Shown: positions 21,136 to 29,032 of the stretch, piece by piece
How the letters are laid out: the number at the start of each line of letters is the position of its first letter
Numbering within the stretch: position 1 is the first letter of the stretch
Origin: Sphingobium estronivorans
GTDB taxonomy: Bacteria; Pseudomonadota; Alphaproteobacteria; Sphingomonadales; Sphingomonadaceae
Reading direction: 5' to 3'
Assembly: GCF_008692605.1 (NCBI RefSeq)
Contig: NZ_LFCT01000001.1
Coordinates: forward strand, 218,340-282,339
Length of the DNA stretch: 64,000 bases
The notes under the pieces: model-generated
What the model was told of the DNA's origin: nothing
The model's input: only the letters and a program-made list of their open reading frames with translations
Database searches by the model: none
Translations under genes and position numbers: made by a program

Positions 21136-21218
21136 TGGGCACGCCTCTTGGGGGATGAGCGCGCTGGTTGCTCCTAAGCTCGACGCGTCATGTTGTCATG
21201 GCAAGAAGCTGATAATCG

Positions 21219-21512
21219 CTATTCTGTGTCAGCAGCGCGCCGTAACGCCGATGTCCGGGGCGGATCGCAGCTCCGCTCGCGCGCCGCTACGGCACGGCGA
21301 ATCCGATTCAGCACGAACCGGTGATCATAGGGTTTTGAGATCGAAGGCTGATCATCGCAGAGATCGCCCGCCTTCCGTGTCGCAGTTTCGATATTCCCGG
21401 CGAGGATGGCACCGATACCGGGTTGTTCCTGACGAACCAAGGATGCCAGGCCCGCGCCGCGCTCAGCGCGATCGAGCCAGCGCAGCGCTGCCATCACATC
21501 GTCGACCGGCAC
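21219..21512 (-). pseudogene. Decayed response-regulator receiver domain (C-terminal part)
   Basis: A 97-residue frame whose middle resembles the second half of a receiver domain: GLASLVRQEQPGIGAILAGNIETAT corresponds to the helix-strand around the conserved Thr, and FISKPYDHRFVLNRI-like sequence (PSISKPYDHRFVLNRIRRAV) to the conserved Lys-Pro and last helix. The part that should hold the acidic pair and the phospho-Asp is absent, and no output domain follows. The surrounding 20875-21832 region has no other convincing gene. I read it as the remnant of a stand-alone receiver gene that once accompanied fixJ; an intact short protein is less likely. Confidence 0.5.
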
Positions 21513-21832
21513 CGGGATGCTGGCGGGCGACGGAGGGCCGGTTGGCCCTCGACGGCGGAGCGATCGGACGCCCAGGATGCAAGGATGGCGGGCTTCACTT
21601 CGGGCTCAAGCTGCGGGTCCGAGCAACGATGAAGGGATCAAGGAAAGAGCGTGTGTGCGACATGACATATCCTCCTTTCCTGCCGCGACTTTCTCCGAAA
21701 GCGAAGTTCCCGGAAGATTGGTTCGGGCTCGTGTAGGGTCAATGGATGGGAATGCGCCCGGCGTTTGCCGGGCGTTCGTTTTCATCGTGCATTGAGCATT
21801 GAGTACTGAAGAACTGACGCGCAGCGCACCGT
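21513..21832. other. Non-coding stretch with an orphan ribosome site and short dead-end frame
   Basis: No supportable gene. On the minus strand an excellent ribosome site (AAAGGAGG near 21672-21680) precedes ATG codons opening only 20-22 codon frames (MSCRTHALSL..., MSHTRSFLDP...), each closed by a stop. This looks like the intact 5' end of a lost gene, plausibly that of the decayed receiver domain further along the same strand, disrupted by indels. Confidence 0.4.
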
Positions 21833-22717
21833 TCAAATTCCGTGACGAACGGCCTCCGCAATCGCCGGCATCACGTCGATATCATTAGAGGTATGCGCAA
21901 CAGCGTTCGTGCTCACGATCCTCTCGACGAGCCCACCCAGGACTTGCGCTGCATCGCCGGCGAAAAGCGGATGCACGACCACGCAATCCGGTCGCGCGAA
22001 CCCCATGCCGACCAGCTGGCGCGCCGCCTCGGCGAGGGTCCGGCCGGATGAGGCGATATCGTCGACCAGCACCGGCTGGCGATCGAGAAACGCTGGGGCA
22101 TTCGGAATCGAGATGGTGACGTCACGGTCGCCGGACCGGATTTTCTCGCACACGAGAAACGGAGCATCGGCATCGGCCGCCACCTGCGAGACCCACTGTT
22201 CGCTTTCCAGGTCCGGACCGATGATCAGCGGACGAGCGACATTGCGCTTGATCCACGAGGCCAGAAGCCGCGCAGCATGAACAACCTGGGTCGGGATGCG
22301 GTAGATTTCCGACAACGCATGATAGCGGTGGAGATGCGGATCGACCGTCACCAGCCAGTCGAGATGGCGGGACAGGATCGCGGCAAAGGTTCGCGACGTC
22401 ACCGCCTCGCCGGGATGGAAGCGAATGTCCTGGCGCATGTAAGCGAGGTAGGGGGCGACGAGCCCGATCCTGCGAGCGCCCAGATCGCGCGCGGTGTCGG
22501 CTGCGAACAGCAGCGGCAACAGCTTGGCGTCCGGATGATCGAGACTGCACAGCAGGATGACCTCGCGGTCGCTGATGTCGCTTACGACCCTGAGATAGGT
22601 TTCCCCGTCAGGAAACTGACGATGCTCGATCGTGCCGACCTCTGCATCGAGCGCGGCGGATAGCGGCTGTGCCAGGGCCTCGCTGCCAGACAGCGCGAAC
22701 AGCACGGGACGGTTCAT
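21833..22717 (-). CDS. Ribose-phosphate pyrophosphokinase-like protein (short PRPP synthetase)
   Basis: A 294-residue protein of the PRPP synthetase family, normally R5P + ATP to PRPP + AMP. It has the ATP-side motif VTVDPHLHRYHALSE (His and acidic residues of the catalytic loop) and the PRPP-binding loop VLVDDIASSGRTLAEAA. It is about 20 residues shorter than housekeeping bacterial Prs and closer in size to archaeal forms that lack the allosteric parts. It is the last gene of a three-gene minus-strand operon, overlapping the phosphorylase gene by four bases. In that setting it might run backwards (PRPP + AMP to R5P + ATP) or channel ribose phosphates; neither is shown. Confidence 0.85.
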   Translation of the reverse strand: MNRPVLFALSGSEALAQPLSAALDAEVGTIEHRQFPDGETYLRVVSDISDREVILLCSLDHPDAKLLPLLFAADTARDLGARRIGLVAPYLAYMRQDIRFHPGEAVTSRTFAAILSRHLDWLVTVDPHLHRYHALSEIYRIPTQVVHAARLLASWIKRNVARPLIIGPDLESEQWVSQVAADADAPFLVCEKIRSGDRDVTISIPNAPAFLDRQPVLVDDIASSGRTLAEAARQLVGMGFARPDCVVVHPLFAGDAAQVLGGLVERIVSTNAVAHTSNDIDVMPAIAEAVRHGI

Positions 22718-24252
22718 AGCGCTTCAATCCCGAAGATCGGCCCGTCGCTCACCGCATAGGCCGCCGCATAGTCGAGCTCGCCCGGGCTCTCGGCATGAAT
22801 GGTGCACAAGGGAGCCCCGGCATCCACCATCTGGTTCAGCCGACACTGCAGCGCGACGCCGGCGGCCTTGGCCATCGGCGCGCCGGCAAGCTTCGCGACC
22901 GTCGCGAGCTTGCGATTGTCGATACTCACCAGGCGGCCGCTATAGGGAGCGATCATATCCTGTTGGAACCGGGCGACCGGTGGAGCCCGCATGCCGCCCT
23001 GCGCTTCGCAGATACGTTGGAACTTGGCCCAGGCCCGGCCGCTTTCGAGGCACGCCCGCGCACGCGCATAACCTTCGCGGGCCGGGGCTGCGTCCGCGAG
23101 CTCAAGCAGTCCTCCCGCCAGCTCGCAGGCCCGGTGGGCGAGATCCTCGGCGCCCGGCTGCCCCTGGAGCACGGCAAGGATATCCTGCGCCTCGAGCGCC
23201 GGACCGATGCCCCGTCCGATCGGCTCGGCGCCGGGGCCGCGCATCACGCGCGTGCGAAGCCCGAAGGCTTGGGCGACCGAGCTCAGCGCGCGCTCGAGCG
23301 TGTCGGCGGCATCGGCGCCGCGTACCTTCGCCGTCGGCCCAACCGGGATGTCGATGACCAGATGGGTCGCACCGGCCGCGATTTTCTTGGACAGCACCGA
23401 GGCGACCATCTGCCCGACGGCATCGATATCGAGCACGCGCTCCACGCCGATGATCACGTCGTCGGCAGGGCTGAGATTGACGGCGCCGCCCCAGGCGATG
23501 CAGCCGCCTTCGCGCTCGACCACCTTGCGGATTGCGGAAACGTCGAGGTCGACAGGTGCCAGCACCTCCATCGTGTCCGCCGTGCCGGCCGGCGAGGTGA
23601 TCGCCCGCGACGATGTCTTGGGCATGATCAGGCCCTCCGCGGCCATGATCGAGACGATGATCGGCGTGGTGCGATTGCCCGGCAATCCACCGACGCTATG
23701 CTTGTCGACGATGACCTCTTCGGGCCACTGCAATCGCTCGCCGACATCGACCATCGCCCTGGTCAGGCTGATCGTTTCGTCCGTATCGAGCGGGACCGCT
23801 GAGCAGGCCGTGACGAACGCCGAGAGATGGACATCGCTATAGCGTCGCTCGGCGATGTCGGTGATGATCGCTGAAAAAGCCCCATCGGAAAGCCGATTGC
23901 CATAGACGCGCCGACGCACGTCGCTGAGCGAGGCGAGAGGCTGGGCGTGCGCGATCTCGACCGGATCGCCGTCACTGACGCCGAGCCGCTGCCAAGCGGA
24001 TTCGGACAGGCCGATCTCGCCTGGCGCTGGAGCCTCCGCGGAACTATGCAGCAGCGAGACGACGATTTCCCGCCCGCCGGCGCGCAGCGCAACTTGCGCG
24101 CGCGACGCGAGACCTTCCGAGCGGCAGACCGGACAGTCGTGGCGCATGACCGCGATCTGATCGCTTCCGGCAGCCGACAGGCCGATGCGGTGTGCCCGCA
24201 GCGTCGTCGCGACAGGCTCTGCTTCGGCGTCCTCGATAATCCCGGGCTTCAT
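22714..24252 (-). CDS. NMP (AMP/thymidine-type) phosphorylase, archaeal-like
   Basis: A 512-residue protein of the long thymidine/AMP phosphorylase family. Residues 1-95 form the extra N-terminal domain seen in archaeal AMP phosphorylases and missing from E. coli DeoA (~440 residues). The catalytic core includes KHSVGGLPGNRTTPI, the phosphate/base region MPKTSSRAITSPAGTADTMEVL and GGAVNLSPADDVII. Archaeal relatives cleave nucleoside 5'-monophosphates with phosphate to base and ribose-1,5-bisphosphate. Here it is coupled by four-base overlaps to an MBL/beta-CASP nuclease-like gene upstream and a PRPP synthetase-like gene downstream. No R15P isomerase or RuBisCO is in the window. Whether NMPs or nucleosides are the real substrate needs assay. 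Confidence 0.85.
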   Translation of the reverse strand: MKPGIIEDAEAEPVATTLRAHRIGLSAAGSDQIAVMRHDCPVCRSEGLASRAQVALRAGGREIVVSLLHSSAEAPAPGEIGLSESAWQRLGVSDGDPVEIAHAQPLASLSDVRRRVYGNRLSDGAFSAIITDIAERRYSDVHLSAFVTACSAVPLDTDETISLTRAMVDVGERLQWPEEVIVDKHSVGGLPGNRTTPIIVSIMAAEGLIMPKTSSRAITSPAGTADTMEVLAPVDLDVSAIRKVVEREGGCIAWGGAVNLSPADDVIIGVERVLDIDAVGQMVASVLSKKIAAGATHLVIDIPVGPTAKVRGADAADTLERALSSVAQAFGLRTRVMRGPGAEPIGRGIGPALEAQDILAVLQGQPGAEDLAHRACELAGGLLELADAAPAREGYARARACLESGRAWAKFQRICEAQGGMRAPPVARFQQDMIAPYSGRLVSIDNRKLATVAKLAGAPMAKAAGVALQCRLNQMVDAGAPLCTIHAESPGELDYAAAYAVSDGPIFGIEAL

Positions 24253-25709
24253 GCGAGCATGCCCCAGCTACCCAGCGCCGGTACGCTGCATGCCCAGCCC
24301 AGCTCCTCCGAGACGCGCTTTGCCAGAACCTGGGCGCCGGTCGGCTCGCCATGGGTGACATAGACATGGCGTGGGGCCTCGTGCAGAGACCCGAGCCAGC
24401 GCATCAGCTCGTCACTGTCGGCATGGGCCGAGAGCATCGTCAGGTTGGCGACCTCGGCTTCGACCGGGATATACTCACCGTGGATCTTGATCGTCCGGGC
24501 GCCTCCGATCATGGCGGCGCCGCGGGTGCCCGCCGCCTGGAAGCCCGAGAAGAGGATGAGGTTCTTCCCATCCGGCGCGAAGCGCTTGAGATGGTGGAGC
24601 ACGCGGCCGCCCGTCGCCATTCCACTGGCCGAGATGATGACCTTAGGGGCGGGGTTGGCGGTGAGTTCTTTGGATTCTTCCACTTCGCGCACATAGTGCG
24701 CGACCCCGCACGCCGCTTCACACTCGGCGCGTGTCAGGCGATGCTCGTCCATGAAATCGCACATCAGCCCGCTCGCGTTGATCGCCAGCGGGCTGTCGAG
24801 GAAGATCGGGATGTCGCGCAGACGGCCTTCGGCGCGCAGCCGGGAAAAATGGTAGAGCAGGGACTGGACGCGGCCCACGGCGAAGGCGGGGATCACCACG
24901 GTCCCGCCACGCTTGACGCACCGTTCGACATGGTCCCCCAGGGTCTTGGTCGGATCGACCTGTTCGTGGCGGCGATCGCCATAGGTGGATTCCACGAGGA
25001 CATAATCGGCACGGGCAGGTGGCTCGGGATCCTTCATGACTGCGTCGCCATAGCGCCCGACATCACCTGAGAAGAGGATCGTGCGGCCCTTCCAATCGAT
25101 CTCGATCGAGGCGGCGCCGAGGATGTGGCCGGCGCGATGATAGCGCGCCCTGATGCCGTCCGCGATCGGGTGCCACGCCCCGAACTCGACCGTGCGGAAC
25201 AGCTGCAGCGCAAGGCGGGCGTCAGCCTGCGTGTAGAGCGGCAGCGCGGGCTGGTGCCTGGAAAAGCCGTGGCGATTGGCGAACTCCGCATCCTTTTCCT
25301 GGAGGTGCCCGCTGTCGGGGAGCAGAAGCTCGCACAAAGCTTCGGTCGCCCGGGTGCTGAGGACGGTCCCGTCCCAGTCAAGGCGCGCCATGCGTGGCAG
25401 CGCGCCGGAATGATCAAGATGCGCGTGCGTCAGCAGCAACAGGCCGACATCGGCAACCTCGGGCGCGATCGGCGCCCAATTGAGGCGGCGCAAATCCCTC
25501 GGACCCTGGAACAGGCCTGAATCGACCACGACCTGCGTATCGCCGTCGTCCACCAGATAGCGCGACCCTGTCACCGTTTCCGATGCGCCGAGGAACGCGA
25601 CGCCAAGGCCGTCGGCAGGTCGCGTGGCGAGGTCGATCCTTGCTTCCCGTTCGAGCAGGTTCACCCCGACATGGCCGCGGGAATGATGCTTTTTCCTTTT
25701 CTTGTGCAT
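24249..25709 (-). CDS. MBL-fold beta-CASP RNA-processing hydrolase
   Basis: A 486-residue CPSF73/TTHA0252-like protein, start MHKKRKKHHSRG; longer upstream reading is not protein-like. The metallo-beta-lactamase core has FLGASETVTGSRYLV, the zinc motif HAHLDH (H95, H97, D99, H100), RAGHILGAAS, and FSGDVGRYGD; the beta-CASP part follows (ESTYGDRRH, PAFAVGRVQSLLY, SASGMATGGRVLHH), closing with SAHADSDELMRW and VTHGEP. Such proteins cut or trim RNA. It is the first gene of the operon with the NMP phosphorylase, suggesting RNA breakdown feeding nucleotide phosphorolysis. The very basic N-terminus may help bind RNA. Confidence 0.88.
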   Translation of the reverse strand: MHKKRKKHHSRGHVGVNLLEREARIDLATRPADGLGVAFLGASETVTGSRYLVDDGDTQVVVDSGLFQGPRDLRRLNWAPIAPEVADVGLLLLTHAHLDHSGALPRMARLDWDGTVLSTRATEALCELLLPDSGHLQEKDAEFANRHGFSRHQPALPLYTQADARLALQLFRTVEFGAWHPIADGIRARYHRAGHILGAASIEIDWKGRTILFSGDVGRYGDAVMKDPEPPARADYVLVESTYGDRRHEQVDPTKTLGDHVERCVKRGGTVVIPAFAVGRVQSLLYHFSRLRAEGRLRDIPIFLDSPLAINASGLMCDFMDEHRLTRAECEAACGVAHYVREVEESKELTANPAPKVIISASGMATGGRVLHHLKRFAPDGKNLILFSGFQAAGTRGAAMIGGARTIKIHGEYIPVEAEVANLTMLSAHADSDELMRWLGSLHEAPRHVYVTHGEPTGAQVLAKRVSEELGWACSVPALGSWGMLA

Positions 25710-25961
25710 GAACTCTGGCCTGCCTCTCACGCTTATTGTCCTTAGCGCAGCATTGGTGGACGACCAGCGCACGCCTATACGCAAAAGCCGCAGAATGACG
25801 GCCGCGTCATGACCACTGCGTAACGCCGATAGGGATGGTGAGGTTTGTGAACCAGCCGGCATCGCCTTCTTGGGCGAATGACGGACTTCGGTCTCTACTT
25901 ATACCTTGCTCCCGGGACTCGGATCTATGCTCGCAAGACATTGGCGAGAGAAGAGCGGCAT

Positions 25962-26231
25962 ATGGACGGGCATGACCATCGCATGCGCAAGCGTGGAAAG
26001 ATCGTTTTGATCGGCTTCCTGCTAGTCGCGGGCTTTTTCCTCATCACCGAGCACACCGCACATTTCCTGGGTGTGTTGCCCTATCTGATCCTGCTCGCCT
26101 GTCCGCTCATGCACCTGTTCATGCATCACGGTCATGGCGGCCATCAGCATGGCCATGACCAGATGCCGGGTGCTGTCCCGACCGGACTGCCTGCGAATTC
26201 GAACGAGCGCGTGGAAGGGGGGCCGCGATGA
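25962..26231 (+). CDS. DUF2933 small membrane protein with His-rich tail
   Basis: An 89-residue protein starting MDGHDHRMRKRGK. Two membrane helices (about residues 14-30 and 35-50, KIVLIGFLLVAGFFLITEHTAHFLGVLPYL) are followed by HLFMHHGHGGHQHGHDQM, a likely metal-binding tail. The layout matches DUF2933 proteins, common in copper and silver resistance clusters; no activity is known. It overlaps the next gene by four bases. The upstream gap from the minus-strand MBL gene is about 250 bases and should contain divergent promoters. Confidence 0.8.
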   Translation: MDGHDHRMRKRGKIVLIGFLLVAGFFLITEHTAHFLGVLPYLILLACPLMHLFMHHGHGGHQHGHDQMPGAVPTGLPANSNERVEGGPR

Positions 26232-26956
26232 CGCATACCGATTATGGCTATGGTCTTTGGGGGCTGGCGCTGGTCAACGCCTCCGTGTTCATCCTATTCG
26301 CGTACAGCTTCTTCAAACCCGCCACCGGGCGCGACTGGCGCAGCTTCGGCGCATTCAGCGCATTCATCGTTGCACTCTTCGCCGAAATGTATGGCTTCCC
26401 GCTCACCATCTTCTTGCTCTCGGGTTGGCTCCAGTCGCATTTCCCCGGCCTCGACTGGTGGAGCCACGATGCCGGCCATCTGCTCGAGATGATGTTCGGC
26501 TGGAGGGTCAACCCACATTTTGGCCCGTTCCATCTTGCCAGCTTCGTGCTGATCGGCGCGGGCTTCTGGCTGATCTCGGCCGGATGGGCGCCGCTTCACG
26601 CAGCCCAGCGCGTTCACAAGCCCGCAACGACGGGAATCTATGCCAAGGTTCGCCATCCGCAATATATCGGGTTCATCCTCGTGATGCTCGGATTTCTGCT
26701 GCAATGGCCGACGTTACTGACGCTCGCCATGTTTCCGGTGTTGGTGGTGATGTATATTCGCCTTGCCCGGCATGAGGAGAAGGCGGCGCTCGCGGAATTT
26801 GGCCAGGCATATCGTGCGTATATGGACCGCGTACCCGCCTTTGTTCCGCGGCTACGTGGTCGGTCGGCTCGTTTCTCCGACTCCAACCCCGCTCGGGGGG
26901 AGGCGGCAGGTAAGGCGATGAGGCCCGAAGAGCAAGCTCCGCCGCGCCGAGGCTGA
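26228..26956 (+). CDS. ICMT-like membrane methyltransferase family protein
   Basis: A 242-residue polytopic protein. The C-terminal half carries the isoprenylcysteine carboxyl methyltransferase/PEMT pattern: GIYAKVRHPQYIGFILVMLGF and, further on, ARHEEKAALAEFGQAYRAYMDRVPAFVP. Five to six helices precede or surround it. In bacteria these proteins are frequent next to DUF2933 in copper-resistance loci; the substrate is unknown. The last 35 residues are a hydrophilic Arg/Ala/Pro-rich extension not typical of the family, so the true stop region may have drifted. Confidence 0.8.
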   Translation: MTHTDYGYGLWGLALVNASVFILFAYSFFKPATGRDWRSFGAFSAFIVALFAEMYGFPLTIFLLSGWLQSHFPGLDWWSHDAGHLLEMMFGWRVNPHFGPFHLASFVLIGAGFWLISAGWAPLHAAQRVHKPATTGIYAKVRHPQYIGFILVMLGFLLQWPTLLTLAMFPVLVVMYIRLARHEEKAALAEFGQAYRAYMDRVPAFVPRLRGRSARFSDSNPARGEAAGKAMRPEEQAPPRRG

Positions 26957-27368
26957 GGGGTTGGACGCTTCGCCGCGTATTATATTCGAACGGTGACGCA
27001 CGCATCAGGCGCGTTGCACTGCGGTACTTTGATTTGTCGGGAGTAGCTTCACTTGATTTGGCGGATCGCGTGACATGAAATCCGTCGTGGTGCCCCAGAG
27101 TCGTCCCTCATCGGACCTTCGCGCATCGGCAAATCGTGATGTCAAAAAGCGCCTTCCCTCATCTGCTCTTCACTGGGACGAAGACGTACCAAGGCAGTGG
27201 TGGTCACAAGTTCGGCCGCTCGCCGCCGCCGTTCGCGCACGCCCTCCGCAATTGTCCATGAGCGGGTCGGCGACCCTCCAAGCACCGCCAAGCCGGGCCC
27301 GACGGAACCGCGAACGGCGTAGCTGACTCAGTCCGGCCGTGCGCCTTTTAGGGTGAGAAAGTAACTGG
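26957..27368. other. Gene-free stretch between copper genes and HxlR regulator
   Basis: 412 bases without a supportable gene. Short frames are present but show no start signals or recognisable motifs, and their residue make-up is like translated non-coding GC-rich DNA. No strong hairpin or direct repeat was noticed. Composition shifts to lower G+C here, marking the edge of the accessory region that follows. Confidence 0.5.
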
Positions 27369-27710
27369 ATGTGCATCGAGTCAGAAAGACAGCTTTTTCA
27401 AGCGATAGACCCTGCGGCGGCCGACGCGATATTCCATACATTGAGTGCCCGATGGGTGTTGCACATCCTGGTAGCCCTGAGCAAAGACGAGCTGCGATTT
27501 ACATCCATTCGTCGAGCCATACCGAAAATCAGCGCTAATGTGCTCACGGTCCGCCTACGGGAATTGGAAGGCGTATCTCTGGTCTCGCGAATGATGTCGC
27601 CACCGCCTGAATCCTATCAACTCTATGGCTTGGGGCCATTGGCGCATGGTTTGAGACCTGCGCTCCAACATCTGGAGCAATGGAGGACTAAGCTCAGCTT
27701 ACTCGAATGA
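27369..27710 (+). CDS. HxlR-family winged-helix regulator
   Basis: A 113-residue single-domain DNA-binding protein. The HxlR signature is clear: SARWVLHILVALSKDELRFTSIRRAIPKISANVLTVRLRELEGVSLVSR, i.e. W-x-L-x-IL, RF-x-x-(I/L), IS-x-x-(V/M)LT-x-RL-x-LE, then a wing. The usual Cys near the N-terminus of this family is at position 2 (MCIESE), though its use as a redox switch is speculative. It stands alone, so the target is unknown; the adjacent genes on the opposite strand are unrelated by operon. Confidence 0.85.
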   Translation: MCIESERQLFQAIDPAAADAIFHTLSARWVLHILVALSKDELRFTSIRRAIPKISANVLTVRLRELEGVSLVSRMMSPPPESYQLYGLGPLAHGLRPALQHLEQWRTKLSLLE

Positions 27711-27734
27711 AATGCAGCGTTTTAGGTCGATGCT

Positions 27735-28199
27735 TTATCGTCGACTGCGTTGAGACCACTCAACAGTGGATTTCCTGCTCCCCCGTGGTTGGCCCCTCGG
27801 CAGGAGAACAGCCGCGATCTCATCGTAGCTGATCGGGTGGACACGGTCGCTCGTGCGGAAACGCGCGATGTCCAACGTGTCGTCGCCGAACGTCACAGCA
27901 ATCGAGTTTATGAGATAGGCTCGCTCCCGGGAGTAGGGCAGCATCCAGATCACTCGTTTTGTCGCGATATTTTGGCGTAGTCTGGTCAGTTTGAGCGTTA
28001 GCTGTCGGCTCGGCTGATCGTTGGATCCGACGGCGAGGACGGTGGTGCCATATAGCCTGGCGGGTTTACGCCACGCCAGTATCTGGTCGATGGTAGCGCC
28101 TGCCTCGACCACCGAATCGCACCCACTGGCGTATCGGTTATTGATCGCTCCCGACAGTCCGACGCCAATGCTGTCACCGATAACAAGGCACGCGAACAT
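27735..28199 (-). CDS. SGNH/GDSL-like hydrolase-fold protein
   Basis: A 154-residue protein with the three recognisable SGNH blocks: block I VIGDSIGVGLS (nucleophile S10), block III VGSND and block V DRVHP (Asp-His). The start chosen (MFACLVIGDS) has GAGG six bases upstream; a longer frame reaches 28319. It is small for the family and has no signal peptide, so it is probably cytosolic; esterase, acetylhydrolase or phage/capsid-decorating activities are all possible. It follows a gene of unknown function on the same strand. Confidence 0.6.
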   Translation of the reverse strand: MFACLVIGDSIGVGLSGAINNRYASGCDSVVEAGATIDQILAWRKPARLYGTTVLAVGSNDQPSRQLTLKLTRLRQNIATKRVIWMLPYSRERAYLINSIAVTFGDDTLDIARFRTSDRVHPISYDEIAAVLLPRGQPRGSRKSTVEWSQRSRR

Positions 28200-28269
28200 G
28201 CACATCCTCGTGTAGAGAGGCGACTGAGATTGCCGGACGGTACAGAACTTGGAACCAACTCGGCCTTGC

Positions 28270-28530
28270 TTAGTCTTCCATTGCCATAACGTGTGCAGCA
28301 AGCGCCGACACGTCGGCATGGCCTAGGATATAGGATGCACCCGTCTCGGAAAAGAATAGTTTGACGCGCTGCTCTTCTGAGGCGGGGGTAGAGGTCAGCA
28401 CCGCCACGTCAGAATTCTTCCAGAAGGCGTCGACAAAATTTACAAGTTCAGACCAGGCCTTATCACTGTCGTCGTGAACCGTGATGCGCTCTCGCCCACG
28501 ATAGAGTATCACAAGAACCGATACCTGCAT
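28270..28530 (-). CDS. Hypothetical protein
   Basis: An 86-residue acidic protein starting MQVSVLVILYRG, with AAGGTG just upstream; an alternative ATG at 28593 adds 21 residues. Predicted alternating strands and helices (RERITVHDDSDKAWSELVNFVDAFW, VKLFFSETGASYILGHADVSALAAHVM) suggest a small alpha/beta fold. No family recognised. It lies 70 bases before the SGNH-like gene on the same strand and may be co-transcribed with it. Confidence 0.55.
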   Translation of the reverse strand: MQVSVLVILYRGRERITVHDDSDKAWSELVNFVDAFWKNSDVAVLTSTPASEEQRVKLFFSETGASYILGHADVSALAAHVMAMED

Positions 28531-28747
28531 GACACCTTGAAGCTCGCCCTGTGTACCTACCAATTTATGAACTGTCTCCAGGCTGCTGACCATGCTAAGC
28601 CCGACGCCGTTCGAGATCGCTGAAAATCGTCTCCAAATTGGAGCAACTTTGCGTGTGTAGTCGATTGATTGCGACTGGTGTAAGTCTCATGGAAACGACG
28701 GCCGTGGTCGACTGATACGACCAGAGCGGATGGAAGGGTTGTGAACC

Positions 28748-29017
28748 GTGGAACATCTTTCGGCCGCGGAGCTTCAGAATTGGATCGCGCTCTATGCCGC
28801 TGCGGGGCTTTGCTGCGCCCTTGCTCTTATCATGTCCTTGGGTTTCATCACCGTCGAGCTGTGCCGCGAACGGACATGGGAAACGGTCACCACGCCGAGG
28901 AACCTGCTCCGGCTCATCCCTAAAACCTGGTGGAGATGGCAGAAGCTGTACCTGCTTTCGACCCCTGTTACGCTTGCCATCGTGAGTGCATTCGCCATGA
29001 CATTGTCTTGGCCTTAG
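28748..29017 (+). CDS. Hypothetical two-helix membrane protein
   Basis: An 89-residue protein beginning with GTG (MEHLSAAELQNW). Two hydrophobic helices, about residues 14-34 (YAAAGLCCALALIMSLGFITV) and 69-87 (LYLLSTPVTLAIVSAFAMTL), flank a basic loop (RNLLRLIPKTWWRW), so both ends should be periplasmic or both cytosolic. No family recognised. It converges on the large minus-strand gene that follows, with 15 bases between stops. Confidence 0.5.
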   Translation: MEHLSAAELQNWIALYAAAGLCCALALIMSLGFITVELCRERTWETVTTPRNLLRLIPKTWWRWQKLYLLSTPVTLAIVSAFAMTLSWP

Positions 29018-29032
29018 GGCTACGCCCTTCCA

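Noticed and set aside
21241..25830. Shared 12-mer CGTAACGCCGAT at 21241 and 25819
   Set aside because: Many 12-base matches are expected by chance in 64 kb of biased sequence, and the flanks do not match.
27075..27326. An 83-codon frame in the gap before the HxlR gene
   Set aside because: No convincing ribosome site, composition like non-coding DNA, and no recognisable motif.
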